A DNA stretch of 64,000 bases from positions 2,217,001 to 2,281,000 of the forward strand of contig NZ_JACGXA010000001.1 in NCBI RefSeq assembly GCF_014138045.1, read 5' to 3'. The translations under genes and the position numbers were made by a program. Below the pieces are notes generated by a model. It was not told where the DNA came from, searched no databases, and was given only the letters and a program-made list of their open reading frames with translations. The stretch comes from Nocardioides ginsengisegetis. GTDB taxonomy: Bacteria > Actinomycetota > Actinomycetes > Propionibacteriales > Nocardioidaceae. Shown piece by piece: positions 16,592-25,014 of the stretch; positions within the stretch are counted from its first letter, which is position 1, and the number at the start of each line of letters is the position of its first letter.

Positions 16592-19306
16592 CTAGTGGGC
16601 GGCCTCGTGCCAGCTGCGGCCGGTGCCGACGGAGACGTCGAGCGGGACGGCCAGGTCGGCCGCGCCGCCCATCTGCGCGCGCACCAGCGCGTCGAGCGCC
16701 TCCCGCTCCCCCTCGGCGACCTCGAACACGAGCTCGTCGTGGACCTGGAGCAGCATCCGTGAGCGCAGCCCGGACTCGGCGAGCGCACTCTCGACGTTGA
16801 GCATCGCGACCTTGATCAGGTCGGCGGCCGAGCCCTGGATCGGGGCGTTGAGGGCCATCCGCTCGGCCATCTCGCGGCGCTGCCGGTTGTCGCTGGTCAG
16901 GTCGGGCAGGTAGCGGCGGCGGCCGCGGATCGTCTCGGTGAAGCCGCTGCGGCGGGCCTCGTCGACGACCCCGGCGAGGTAGTCGCGGACCCCGCCGAAG
17001 GTCTGGAAGTACTCGTCCATCAGGCCCCGCGCCTCGCCGGGCTCGATGCGGAGCTGCTGGCTGAGGCCGAACGCCGACAGGCCGTAGGCGAGGCCGTAGT
17101 TCATCGCCTTGATCTTGGCCCGCATCTCGGAGGTGACGTCCTCGGCCGGGACGCCGAAGACCCGGGCCGCGGTGATCGAGTGGAAGTCCTGGCCGGACTT
17201 GAACGCCTCGATGAGCAGGGCGTCCTCGGACAGGTGCGCCATGATCCGCATCTCGATCTGGCTGTAGTCGGCCGTCATCAGGCACTCGTAGCCGGCCCCG
17301 ACGACGAAGCCCTCACGGATCCGTCGCCCCTCCTCGGTGCGGACCGGGATGTTCTGGAGGTTGGGGTCGGTGCTGGAGAGCCGGCCGGTGGCCGCGATCA
17401 GCTGGTTGAACGTGGTGTGGATGCGGCCGTCGCTGGCCACGGTCTTGAGCAGGCCCTCGAGGGTCTGGCGCAGGCGGGTCACGTCGCGGTGCCGCAGCAG
17501 CGCGAGCAGGAAGGGGTGCTCGGTCTTCTCGTAGAGCTGCTGCAGGGCGTCGGCGTCGGTGGTCCAGCCCGTCTTGGTGCGCTTGGTCTTGGGCATGTCG
17601 AGCTCGTCGAAGAGCACCACCTGGAGCTGCTTGGGCGAGCCGAGGTTGATCTCCTTGCCGATCACGCCGAAGGCCTCCTCGGCGGCCTTCTTCACCTCAC
17701 CGGCGAAGTGGCCCTCGAGCGACTCGAGGTGGTCGGTGTCGACGGCGATGCCGATCTGCTCCATGCGGGCCAGCAGGTTGACCAGCGGCAGCTCGATCTC
17801 GGCGAGCAGCTGGGCTCCCCCGTGCTGGTCGATGGCGGTGTCGAGGGCCTCGGCGAGGTCGAGGACCGCGCGCGCGTGCAGCATCGCGGTGTCGGCCGCG
17901 CCGGTGTCGGCACCCTCCAGGCTGTCGAAGGTGAGCTGGCCGCTGTCGGCGGTCTCCTGCTTGAGCTCGCGCTTGAGGTAGCGCAGCGTGAGGTCGGCCA
18001 GGTCGTAGGAGCGCTGGTCCGGGCGGACGAGGTAGGCGGCGAGGGCGGTGTCGCTGACCAGTCCGGCGAGCGGCCACCCCCGCGCGGCGAGCGCCAGCAT
18101 CGGGCCCTTGGCGTCGTGGAGGACCTTGGCGCTGGCGGGGTCGGCGAACCAGGCGGCCACCGCCGCGTCGTCCTCGGGGCTGATCTCGGTGGCGTCGAAC
18201 CACGCGGCACTGCCGTCGGGCGCCGCGAGCGCCACCGACCAGACCTCGCCGGTGCCGGCCCGCCAGGTGCCGGTCAGGGAGACGCCGGTGCGGACGCCGG
18301 ACGCGGGGGCGGCGTGCTCGGCCAGCCAGCCGGCGACCTCGCCCCGGGCGAGGCGCTGCCCGGCCATCTCGAAGCCGGAGTCGTCGATCTCCTCCTCGGA
18401 CTGCAGCGTCTCGAAGAGCCGGTCGCGCAGCACCCGGAACTCCAGGCTGTCGAAGAGCGTGTGCACCTCCTGCCGGTCCCAGGCGCGGACGGCCAGCTCG
18501 GCGGGGGTCAGCTCGAGGTCGAGGTCGCGCACCAGCGCGTTGAGGCGGCGGTTGCGCATCACGTCGCCGAGGTGGGCGCGCAGGTTGTCGCCGGCCTTGC
18601 CGGTGATCTTGTCGACGTGGGTGATGACGTTGTCGAGGCCGTCGTACTGGTTGATCCACTTGGCCGCCGTCTTGGGGCCGACGCCGGGCACGCCCGGCAG
18701 GTTGTCGGAGTCCTCCCCGACCAGCGCCGCGATCTCGGGGTAGCGGTGGGGCGGCACGCCGTACTTGGCCTCGACCGCCTCCGGCGTCATCCGGGCGAGG
18801 TCGGAGACCCCACGCATGGGGTAGAGCACCGTGGAGTGGTCGGTGACCAGCTGCAGGGAGTCGCGGTCGCCGGTGAGGATCAGGACGTCGAGGTCGTCGG
18901 CGAGCGCCTGGGTGACCAGGGTGGCGATGATGTCGTCGGCCTCGTAGCCGTCCTTCTTCAGGAACGGGATGCGCAGCGCGTCGAGGACCTCCTCGATCAG
19001 CGGCAGCTGGCTCTTGAACTCGTCGGGGGTCTTGTTGCGCTTGGCCTTGTATTCGGCGTATTCCTCCATGCGGAACGTCTGGCGCGAGACGTCGAACGCG
19101 ACCGCGACGTGGGTCGGCTGCTCGTCGCGGAGCACGTTGATGAGCATCGAGGTGAAGCCGTAGACCGCGTTGGTGTGCTGGCCGGTCGTCGTCGAGAAGT
19201 TGTCCACCGGGAGCGCGAAGAACGCGCGGTAGGCCAGGGAGTGGCCGTCCAGCAGGAGCAGACGGGGGCGGGCGGTGTCGACAGGAGTGGCAGCGAGCTC
19301 AGGCAC
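16592..19306 (-). CDS. polA: DNA polymerase I
   Basis: The 904-residue enzyme has an N-terminal 5'-nuclease domain (LLLLDGHSLAYRAFF with Asp20; H3TH GVPGVGPKTAAKWI), a central 3'-5' exonuclease-fold domain, and a C-terminal family A polymerase domain. Polymerase motif A is DYSQIEMRI, motif B RAKIKAMNYGLAYG, motif C QVHDELVFEV near residue 856. The central domain lacks the acidic DxE start of a working proofreading site (it reads EVWSVALAAPDG), as in other actinobacterial PolA, so proofreading is probably absent. It fills gaps in repair and Okazaki processing. GTG 19306 follows TAGAGT by 6 nt, so the mRNA is likely leaderless. Confidence 0.97.
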   Translation of the reverse strand: MPELAATPVDTARPRLLLLDGHSLAYRAFFALPVDNFSTTTGQHTNAVYGFTSMLINVLRDEQPTHVAVAFDVSRQTFRMEEYAEYKAKRNKTPDEFKSQLPLIEEVLDALRIPFLKKDGYEADDIIATLVTQALADDLDVLILTGDRDSLQLVTDHSTVLYPMRGVSDLARMTPEAVEAKYGVPPHRYPEIAALVGEDSDNLPGVPGVGPKTAAKWINQYDGLDNVITHVDKITGKAGDNLRAHLGDVMRNRRLNALVRDLDLELTPAELAVRAWDRQEVHTLFDSLEFRVLRDRLFETLQSEEEIDDSGFEMAGQRLARGEVAGWLAEHAAPASGVRTGVSLTGTWRAGTGEVWSVALAAPDGSAAWFDATEISPEDDAAVAAWFADPASAKVLHDAKGPMLALAARGWPLAGLVSDTALAAYLVRPDQRSYDLADLTLRYLKRELKQETADSGQLTFDSLEGADTGAADTAMLHARAVLDLAEALDTAIDQHGGAQLLAEIELPLVNLLARMEQIGIAVDTDHLESLEGHFAGEVKKAAEEAFGVIGKEINLGSPKQLQVVLFDELDMPKTKRTKTGWTTDADALQQLYEKTEHPFLLALLRHRDVTRLRQTLEGLLKTVASDGRIHTTFNQLIAATGRLSSTDPNLQNIPVRTEEGRRIREGFVVGAGYECLMTADYSQIEMRIMAHLSEDALLIEAFKSGQDFHSITAARVFGVPAEDVTSEMRAKIKAMNYGLAYGLSAFGLSQQLRIEPGEARGLMDEYFQTFGGVRDYLAGVVDEARRSGFTETIRGRRRYLPDLTSDNRQRREMAERMALNAPIQGSAADLIKVAMLNVESALAESGLRSRMLLQVHDELVFEVAEGEREALDALVRAQMGGAADLAVPLDVSVGTGRSWHEAAH

Positions 19307-19312
19307 CCCGCG

Positions 19313-19318
19313 ACTCTA
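19313..19318 (-). promoter_or_regulatory. -10 element TAGAGT of the polA promoter
   Basis: On the reverse strand TAGAGT ends 6 nt before the polA GTG, placing the predicted transcript start on the start codon. Confidence 0.5.
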
Positions 19319-19360
19319 TCCGTCGCCGTGGACAGCCGGACGGTCGGCAACAATGGCAGC

Positions 19361-19813
19361 ATGAGCGCCGATTCCGCACACCGTCCGCACGACCAGATGA
19401 CGATCGAGGAGTACGTCGCCGCGATGCCGCAGGGCATGGGCGCGCTCAACGACCGCATGGGCATCCAGCTGCACGAGGTGTCGGCCGAGCGCGTCGTCGG
19501 CACGATGCCCGTCGAGGGCAACACCCAGCCCTTCGGGCTCCTGCACGGTGGCGCGTCGGTGGTGCTGGCCGAGACGCTCGGCTCGGTCGGTTCCTACGCC
19601 CACGCCGCGCCCGACAAGGTCGCCGTGGGCGTCGACATCAACGCCACCCACCACCGCGCCGCCACCTCCGGCACGGTCACCGGCGTCGCCACCGCGATCC
19701 ACCTCGGCCGCACCTCGGCGTGCTACGAGGTCGTGATCACCGACGAGCGCGGCAAGAGGGTCTGCACGTCACGGATCACCTGCGCGCTGATCCCCGCGGA
19801 GCGGGTGGGCTGA
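19361..19813 (+). CDS. PaaI/hotdog-fold thioesterase
   Basis: The 150-residue product has the hotdog thioesterase core PFGLLHGGASVVLAETLGS, with the HGG turn and the catalytic acidic residue (Glu) ten residues on, and the closing LGRTSACYEVVITDERGK strand. It hydrolyses an acyl-CoA; polA-adjacent homologues in actinobacteria are commonly annotated as PaaI-like or 1,4-dihydroxy-2-naphthoyl-CoA thioesterases. It is divergent from polA (54 bp between starts). The ATG at 19361 is preceded at -12 to -7 by AACAAT. It stops 5 bp before repeat copy 1. Confidence 0.85.
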   Translation: MSADSAHRPHDQMTIEEYVAAMPQGMGALNDRMGIQLHEVSAERVVGTMPVEGNTQPFGLLHGGASVVLAETLGSVGSYAHAAPDKVAVGVDINATHHRAATSGTVTGVATAIHLGRTSACYEVVITDERGKRVCTSRITCALIPAERVG

Positions 19814-19818
19814 GCTTT

Positions 19819-20422
19819 TCGCCCGCTTCGCGGGCGGATTTCCGCTGCGCGGGGCTGCCTCCCCGGGACATCTCGGCGCGGGGTGGTGGGGCCGGACGGT
19901 CGCTCCCACGTCGACGATGCGAGTCCCTATGCTCGCCGCGTCGCTCGCCACGGCGTGGGTTTCCTGCCGGGCCGCCGCCGGGCGGCGCCGCGCCTCCCTT
20001 TGACGGGACCTCGCATCGTCGCCGCGTGCGCGCCCGCCCGTCCCCACGGCTCGCCGCCCGGCTCCCGGGCGGGCGGGGAACAAGATCCGGTCGACCAACC
20101 AGTCTGCGCTGCCGCAAGACACGGGACATTCCGCGTCAGCGCGGAACGGGTCAGGTGGCGACCCTTGACCCCCGCCCGCCCGGTGGCCGGGAAGCAGGCC
20201 GGGACGGTGGGGCGAGCACGCGGGCCCCTCGCGAGGTCCCGTAAAAGGTCGGCGTGGCGCCGCCGACGGCGAACACGGAAGGAAACCGCCTGTAGCGGCG
20301 ACACGGCGACCCCAGGGACTCGCGAGGGGACCGTGGGATCGTCCCGCCGGCCCTGCCCGGGTGGAGGAACCCCCGGGGAGGCAGCCCCGCGCAGCGGCAA
20401 CCCGCCCGCGAAGCGGGCGACA
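19819..20422. repeat. Composite palindromic repeat, copy 1 (arm A - centre - arm B)
   Basis: This ~604-bp element fills the whole gap between two convergent genes (stops at 19813 and 20427). Its ends are inverted repeats: CGCCCGCTTCGCGGGCG at 19820-19836 and the complement at 20403-20419, continuing inward through GCTGCGCGGGGCTGCC. Arm A (about 19865-20078) and arm B (about 20169-20385) are diverged inverted copies of one another, each with a long hairpin: CGACGATGCGAG/CTCGCATCGTCG in A and CCCCTCGCGAG/CTCGCGAGGGG in B. The 90-bp centre (20079-20168) is bounded by GGGCGGGCGGGG and its complement. Open frames through it are GC artefacts. The same element occurs at 51059-51661 and 57226-57832. 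Confidence 0.92.
20079..20168 (+). other. Central 90-bp module of repeat copy 1, inverted relative to its arms
   Basis: The module reads AACAAGATCCGGTCGACC... to ...GGTGGCGACCCTTGA left to right, with arm A on its left. In copy 3 arm A is also on the left but the module reads in the opposite direction (57489-57578). Copy 2 (51313-51402) is copy 3 reversed as a whole. A small hairpin TTCCGCG/CGCGGAA lies inside. Confidence 0.88.
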
Positions 20423-20426
20423 ACCG

Positions 20427-20999
20427 TTACGACGAAGTGCTCTGGGCTCGCCGCAACGACCGTCGCGCGGCGAGGACGTGGGTCAGCTGACGGCCGCTCG
20501 TGCGCTGCAGCGCAGGCCTCTGGGCGGTGAGCTTGGAGCGGACCGCGTGGGTGGTGGCGACACGGAAGACTGCCTGCGGGCCCAGCGCCAGGCGGGCCAT
20601 GAAGCGGTTGGCGTCGCGGGAGGCGGAGGCCGCGGCGGTGGCGAGATGGCCGACGCCGTTCTCCTCGGCGTAGGACACCGCGGCGTCCATCAGCGAGCGA
20701 CCGACGCCCTTGCGGCGGTACTGCGGGAGGACGTGCGGCGAGATGGCCTGCACGGTGGGCTCGAGGTTGATGGGGCTGAGCGGGGTGATGCGGAGGTAGA
20801 CCGCGCCGGCCAGCTCGCCGTCGTACTCGGCGACCACGAGGCGCTCGGTGTCGGAGATGGCGGCCGACTCGATGACCGAGACGAGGTCGGCGACCTGCTC
20901 GTCGTGCTCGACGCGTCGGATGACGTCGCTCCACAGCACAGCCAGCTGGGGTGCGTCGGACGGCAGCGCACAACGCAAGGACACCAGCGAACGACTCAT
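20427..20999 (-). CDS. GNAT-family N-acetyltransferase
   Basis: The 190-residue protein has the GNAT acetyl-CoA loop in PQYRRKGVGRSLMDAAVSYA (Q/RxxGxG/A form), preceded by the strand AISPHVLPQ and followed by ANRFMARLA. Residues 160-190 are a basic tail (RTSGRQLTHVLAARRSLRRA) outside the fold. The substrate is unknown. The upstream sequence GGAAGG supplies a ribosome site. The stop codon lies 4 bp from the edge of repeat copy 1, so the element sits right at its 3' end. Confidence 0.82.
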   Translation of the reverse strand: MSRSLVSLRCALPSDAPQLAVLWSDVIRRVEHDEQVADLVSVIESAAISDTERLVVAEYDGELAGAVYLRITPLSPINLEPTVQAISPHVLPQYRRKGVGRSLMDAAVSYAEENGVGHLATAAASASRDANRFMARLALGPQAVFRVATTHAVRSKLTAQRPALQRTSGRQLTHVLAARRSLRRAQSTSS

Positions 21000-21069
21000 C
21001 GTCCCGCCTTCCGGAGTTGAGTGGGCAGCGCGTCTTGGTCCCCCGATCTGCGACCCACGGGCGCGAGAC

Positions 21070-21075
21070 TACGCT
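21070..21075 (+). promoter_or_regulatory. -10 element TACGCT upstream of DUF554 gene
   Basis: TACGCT fits TAnnnT. Transcription from near 21082 would give a short leader with AGAGGAG 5 nt before the GTG at 21106. Confidence 0.35.
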
Positions 21076-21105
21076 CAGCCTCCCCGGATTGTCAGAGGAG
21101 ACCCC

Positions 21106-21852
21106 GTGATCGCCGGAATCGGCACCCTCGTCAACGTGGCGACCGTGCTTCTCGGAGCCACCATCGGTGTCCTCCTGGGCAACCGCCTGCCCGTCCGCAC
21201 CCGCGACGTGGTCACCGACGCGCTCGGCCTGGTGACGCTGCTGATCGCCGCCACGTCGGCGATGGCCGTGCTCGACAGCGGACTGGCCGACGCCGTCGGC
21301 TCGAGCGCGCCGATGCTGATCGTGCTCGGCTCGCTGCTGATCGGCGGCATCGCCGGGTCGCTGCTCCGGCTCGAGCAGCGGGTCGAGTCGTTCGGCGGCT
21401 GGCTGCAGACCCGACTGTCCGGCGACCACGGCACCGTCGAGCGGCACCGCTTCATCGAGGGCTTCGTGACGGCCTCACTGCTGTTCTGCACGGGCCCGCT
21501 GACGATCCTGGGATCGCTCAACGACGGCCTCGGCAATAGTGCAGACCAGTTGTTCCTCAAGTCCGTGCTCGACGGCTTCGCGGCCATCGCCTTCGCGGCG
21601 TCGTTCGGCTGGGGCGTCGCCGCCAGCGCGCTCACCGTGGTCGTGATCCAGGGCAGCCTGACGGTGTTCGGATTCCTGCTGGGTGACGTGCTGCCCGATC
21701 CGCACCTCTCGGCGCTGACGGCCACGGGCGGGTTGCTCCTGGTCGGCGTGGCTCTGCGCCTGCTCCGGATCCGGGAGATCCCGGTCGCCGACCTGCTCCC
21801 AGCGCTGCTCGTGGCCCCGGTCCTGGTCGAGATCGTCTCGTCGTACACCTGA
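21106..21852 (+). CDS. DUF554 integral membrane protein (YqgA-like)
   Basis: The 248-residue protein has about seven hydrophobic helices. It has the DUF554 hallmarks: an N-terminal GTLVNVATVLLGATIGVLLG helix, GSLLIGGIAGSLL, and RFIEGFVTASLLFCTGPLTI with GSLNDGL after it. The family is a putative transporter or channel of unknown substrate. GTG 21106 has a strong AGAGGAG site at 21094-21100. It is divergent from the GNAT gene and followed by the amino acid ABC operon, which has its own promoter. Confidence 0.85.
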   Translation: MIAGIGTLVNVATVLLGATIGVLLGNRLPVRTRDVVTDALGLVTLLIAATSAMAVLDSGLADAVGSSAPMLIVLGSLLIGGIAGSLLRLEQRVESFGGWLQTRLSGDHGTVERHRFIEGFVTASLLFCTGPLTILGSLNDGLGNSADQLFLKSVLDGFAAIAFAASFGWGVAASALTVVVIQGSLTVFGFLLGDVLPDPHLSALTATGGLLLVGVALRLLRIREIPVADLLPALLVAPVLVEIVSSYT

Positions 21853-21898
21853 GACCCGCGGTCGGCGGTTCGCCCGACCACACCGGCCGGGACAGGCC

Positions 21899-21904
21899 TA
21901 AAAT
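21899..21904 (+). promoter_or_regulatory. -10 element TAAAAT of the amino acid ABC operon
   Basis: TAAAAT is a near-ideal -10 hexamer and ends 7 nt before the ATG at 21912, indicating a leaderless operon transcript. Confidence 0.5.
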
Positions 21905-21911
21905 TGGCCGC

Positions 21912-22727
21912 ATGCAGAATCGACCCTCGCGCGCCCTCGTGGCCGCCACCCTGTCGGCCCTCGCGCTCGGCATGACCGCGTGCTCCTCCGGCGGCTCCTC
22001 CACGTCCAGCTCCGGCAACGACCTCGGCCTGATCAGTGACGGCACCCTGACCGTCTGCTCGGACGTCCCCTACCCGCCGTTCGAGGACTTCGACAAGTCC
22101 TCCGACACCGGGTTCAAGGGCTTCGACGTCGACGTCGTGAACTCCATCGCGGCCAAGCTCGACGTCAAGGTCGAGATCAAGGACTCCTCCTTCGACGCCC
22201 TCAAGAGCGGGCTCGCGATCAACTCCAACCAGTGCGACCTGGTAGCCAGCGCCATGACCATCACGCCGGAGCGCGAGCAGGCGATGGGCTTCAGCGACGG
22301 TTACTACGACTCCGAGCAGTCGTTGCTCGTCGGCGCCGACTCCGGCATCGCCAGCATCTCCGACCTCTCCGGCGTCAAGGTGGGCGTCCAGAAGGGCACC
22401 ACCGGCGAGGCCTACGCCAACGACCACGCCTCGGGCGCGGACATCGTGGTCTTCCCCAGCGACGGTGAGATGTACGCCGCCCTCAAGGCCGGCCAGGTCG
22501 ACGCCCTGCTCCAGGACCTCCCGGTCAACATCGACCACCAGAACGACCCCAGCCAGAGCGGCGCGTTCAAGGTCGTCGAGACCTACGACACCGGTGAGAA
22601 GTACGGCTTCGCCATGAAGAAGACCAACACCGGTCTCATCGACGCAGTCGACAAGGCGCTCGGCGACATGAAGTCCGACGGCAGCTACCAGAAGATCTAC
22701 GACTCCTACTTCGCGACAGCCAAGTGA
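21912..22727 (+). CDS. Polar amino acid ABC transporter, substrate-binding lipoprotein
   Basis: The 271-residue protein has a lipoprotein signal (hydrophobic stretch then MTAC, modified Cys24) and a Ser-rich linker. The family 3 solute-binding domain shows [47 protein letters not shown] and [13 protein letters not shown]. These are typical of glutamate/glutamine/arginine/histidine-type systems; the exact ligand is not decidable. It captures the ligand outside the membrane and hands it to the next gene's permease. Its stop overlaps the permease GTG (GTGA). Confidence 0.9.
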   Translation: MQNRPSRALVAATLSALALGMTACSSGGSSTSSSGNDLGLISDGTLTVCSDVPYPPFEDFDKSSDTGFKGFDVDVVNSIAAKLDVKVEIKDSSFDALKSGLAINSNQCDLVASAMTITPEREQAMGFSDGYYDSEQSLLVGADSGIASISDLSGVKVGVQKGTTGEAYANDHASGADIVVFPSDGEMYAALKAGQVDALLQDLPVNIDHQNDPSQSGAFKVVETYDTGEKYGFAMKKTNTGLIDAVDKALGDMKSDGSYQKIYDSYFATAK

Positions 22728-23518
22728 CCCTCAAGCGTTCCACCCGCCGCCGCCTCCGGGACGGCACGCTGTACGCCGTCCTGGCGGCGGTGGTCCTGCT
22801 CGTCGTCCTCCGGGCCAACCGGGACGCGATCTCGGCCAACTTCCTCGACAAGGACACGTGGAAGGAGCTGTGGCCGGACATCATCCTGACCGCGGCGAAG
22901 AACACGGTGAAGTACACCGTGACCGCTTTCGCCGGCGGCATCCTGCTGGCGCTGGTGCTGGCACTGATGAAGCTGTCCCCGCTGCGGCTCTACCGCTGGC
23001 TGGCCACGGCGTACATCGAGTTCTTCCGCGGACTGCCGGCCCTGGTCGTCATCATCTTCATGGCGCTCGGCGTGCCCCTGGCGTTCGGCTGGATCCCTCC
23101 GGGCGGCACGATCGGCGCCGGCATCATCGCGCTGATCCTGGTGTCGGGGGCCTACATGGCCGAGACCCTGCGGGCCGGCATCCAGGCGGTGCCCAAGGGC
23201 CAGCACGAGGCGGCCCGCTCGCTGGGCATGAACGGCCTCTGGACGATGGTCACCGTGATCCTGCCGCAGGCGGTCCGGATCGTGATCCCGCCCCTGACCA
23301 ACGAGTTCATCCTCCTGGTCAAGGACACCTCGCTCCTCGCGATCGTGGGCATGCAGGCCAACCAGGTCGAGCTGACGTCCTTCGGCCAGAACGGCCTGAC
23401 GACGTACGCCAACGCCAGCCCCCTGCTCGCGATCGCCCTGGTGTACCTCGTGATCTCCATCCCGGCCACCCAGCTGGTCGCCCATCTCGAACGCCGACAG
23501 CAGAGGGCATCTCGATGA
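22724..23518 (+). CDS. Amino acid ABC transporter permease (HisM/GlnP type)
   Basis: The 264-residue inner membrane protein has one N-terminal helix then a BPD_transp_1 domain of about five helices. The EAA loop that docks the ATPase reads [34 protein letters not shown] is the usual GlnP-type pore helix start. A single permease gene suggests a homodimer. GTG 22724 overlaps the preceding stop and its stop overlaps the ATPase ATG, so the three genes are translationally coupled. Confidence 0.92.
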   Translation: MTLKRSTRRRLRDGTLYAVLAAVVLLVVLRANRDAISANFLDKDTWKELWPDIILTAAKNTVKYTVTAFAGGILLALVLALMKLSPLRLYRWLATAYIEFFRGLPALVVIIFMALGVPLAFGWIPPGGTIGAGIIALILVSGAYMAETLRAGIQAVPKGQHEAARSLGMNGLWTMVTVILPQAVRIVIPPLTNEFILLVKDTSLLAIVGMQANQVELTSFGQNGLTTYANASPLLAIALVYLVISIPATQLVAHLERRQQRASR

Positions 23519-24264
23519 CGACGACCGCCAGCGCCACCCCCGCGATCCAGGTCTCCGACCTGCACAAGTACTTCGGGGACAACGAGGTGCTCAAGGGCAT
23601 CGACTTCCGGGTCGACCAGGGCCAGGTCGTGTGCGTCATCGGGCCGTCCGGCTCGGGCAAGTCGACCCTCCTGCGGTGCGTCAACCGCCTCGAGGAGCCG
23701 ACCTCGGGCCGGATCCTCGTGGAGGGCATCGACATCACCGACCCGGAGACCGATCTCGACGCGGTCCGCAGCCGGATCGGGATGGTCTTCCAGCAGTTCA
23801 ACCTCTTCCCGCACATGGACGTCCTGGCCAACCTGTGCGTGGCCCAGCGTCGCGTCAAGAAGCGCTCGCGCGACGAGGCGGTCCAGGTGGCCCGGGCCAA
23901 CCTGGCCAAGGTCGGTCTCTCGGAGAAGGAGAAGGCCTACCCAGCACACCTCTCCGGCGGCCAGCAGCAGCGCGTGGCGATCGCCCGTGCCCTGTCGATG
24001 GACCCCGACATGATGCTCTTCGACGAGCCCACGTCGGCCCTGGACCCCGAGCTGGTCGGCGACGTCCTGTCGATCATGAAGGACCTGGCCGCCGAGGGCA
24101 TGACGATGATGGTCGTCACCCACGAGATGGGCTTCGCCCGTGAGGTCGGCGACCGACTCGCCTTCATGGACGGCGGCGTGATCGTCGAGGAGGGCGACCC
24201 GCGTCAGGTCCTCGCCGACCCCCAGCACGACCGCACCAAGGCGTTCCTGTCCAAGGTCCTCTGA
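23515..24264 (+). CDS. Amino acid ABC transporter ATP-binding protein (GlnQ type)
   Basis: The 249-residue ATPase has Walker [11 protein letters not shown]-loop [14 protein letters not shown], signature [15 protein letters not shown], Walker [14 protein letters not shown] and H-loop [11 protein letters not shown]. All catalytic residues are intact. It powers import by the two preceding gene products. ATG 23515 overlaps the permease stop (ATGA). The gene is closed by the hairpin at 24271-24300. Confidence 0.94.
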   Translation: MTTTASATPAIQVSDLHKYFGDNEVLKGIDFRVDQGQVVCVIGPSGSGKSTLLRCVNRLEEPTSGRILVEGIDITDPETDLDAVRSRIGMVFQQFNLFPHMDVLANLCVAQRRVKKRSRDEAVQVARANLAKVGLSEKEKAYPAHLSGGQQQRVAIARALSMDPDMMLFDEPTSALDPELVGDVLSIMKDLAAEGMTMMVVTHEMGFAREVGDRLAFMDGGVIVEEGDPRQVLADPQHDRTKAFLSKVL

Positions 24265-24270
24265 GCGGTC

Positions 24271-24300
24271 CCTGACCGGCCCCTTCGGGGGTCGGTCAGG
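24271..24300. terminator. Bidirectional terminator between amino acid ABC and liv operons
   Basis: CCTGACCG, a bulged G, CCCC, loop TTCG, GGGG, a bulged T, then CGGTCAGG form a stable hairpin. It fills the 36-bp gap between two convergent operons and abuts the livF stop at 24301. Confidence 0.8.
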
Positions 24301-25014
24301 TCAGAGGTCGCCGCCGAGGTACGCCGCCTTGACGGCGTCGTCGCCGGCCAGCTCGGCCCCGGTGCCCGAGCGCTTGATCTCGCCGGTCTCGAGCACGTGG
24401 GCCGTGTGGGCCCGCTTGAGGGCCTGGGCGGCGTTCTGCTCGACGAGCAGCACGGTGGTGCCCTGCTCGTTGATCTCGGTGATGATCGAGAAGATCTGCT
24501 GGATCAGCTTGGGGGCCAGACCCATCGACGGCTCGTCGAGCAGGACCAGGCGCGGGCGCGCCATCAGCGCGCGCCCGATCGCGAGCATCTGCTGCTCGCC
24601 ACCGGACATCGTCCCGGCGACCTGGTCGAAGCGCTCCTGGAGCCGCGGAAAGAGCCCGAAGACCCGCTCCAGGTCGGCCGCCAGGCCGGCCTTGTCCTTG
24701 CGGACGTAGCCGCCCATGTCGAGGTTCTCGCGCACCGTCATGCCCGGGAAGATGCCGCGTCCCTCGGGCGACTGGCTCAGGCCCATCTTGACCCGCTCGA
24801 AGGGCGGCAGGTGGGTGATGTCCTTGCCCGCGAAGACCACCTTGCCCTCACGGACCTTGCGCAGGCCGGAGAGCGTCTTCATCGTGGTGGTCTTGCCGGC
24901 GCCGTTGGCGCCGATCAGGGTCGCGATCGTGCCTTCCTCGACGGAGAAGCTGATGTTGCGGATCGCCTCGATGTGTCCGTAGTTGACGCACAGGCCCTCG
25001 ACCTCAAGAAGCAT
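24301..25014 (-). CDS. livF: Branched-chain amino acid ABC transporter ATP-binding protein LivF
   Basis: The 237-residue ATPase has Walker A GANGAGKTT, SQSPEGRGIFPGMTVRENL (the LivF-type Q-loop region with EGR), signature MSGGEQQMLAIGRAL, Walker B LVLLDEPSMGLAP and H-equivalent LLVEQNAAQAL. LivF proteins normally end the switch with EQN rather than a histidine. Together with LivG it energises the LivHM channel. ATG 25014 lies 11 bp inside the livG end, so it is translationally coupled. It is the last gene of the operon. Confidence 0.93.
   Translation of the reverse strand: MLLEVEGLCVNYGHIEAIRNISFSVEEGTIATLIGANGAGKTTTMKTLSGLRKVREGKVVFAGKDITHLPPFERVKMGLSQSPEGRGIFPGMTVRENLDMGGYVRKDKAGLAADLERVFGLFPRLQERFDQVAGTMSGGEQQMLAIGRALMARPRLVLLDEPSMGLAPKLIQQIFSIITEINEQGTTVLLVEQNAAQALKRAHTAHVLETGEIKRSGTGAELAGDDAVKAAYLGGDL

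Noticed and set aside
20079..20168. An integron attC or transposon end at the repeat centre
   Set aside because: No integrase, no R/L box pair and no transposase nearby; the boundaries are plain GC-rich inverted repeats.
19814..20426. CRISPR array
   Set aside because: The sequence is a pair of long inverted arms, not short direct repeats with unique spacers; no cas gene is present.
19883..20530. Open frames of 100-500 aa through the three repeat elements
   Set aside because: Similar frames appear in several reading frames and on both strands of each copy, with Arg/Pro/Gly-rich low complexity and no ribosome sites; they reflect GC content of a palindromic non-coding element.
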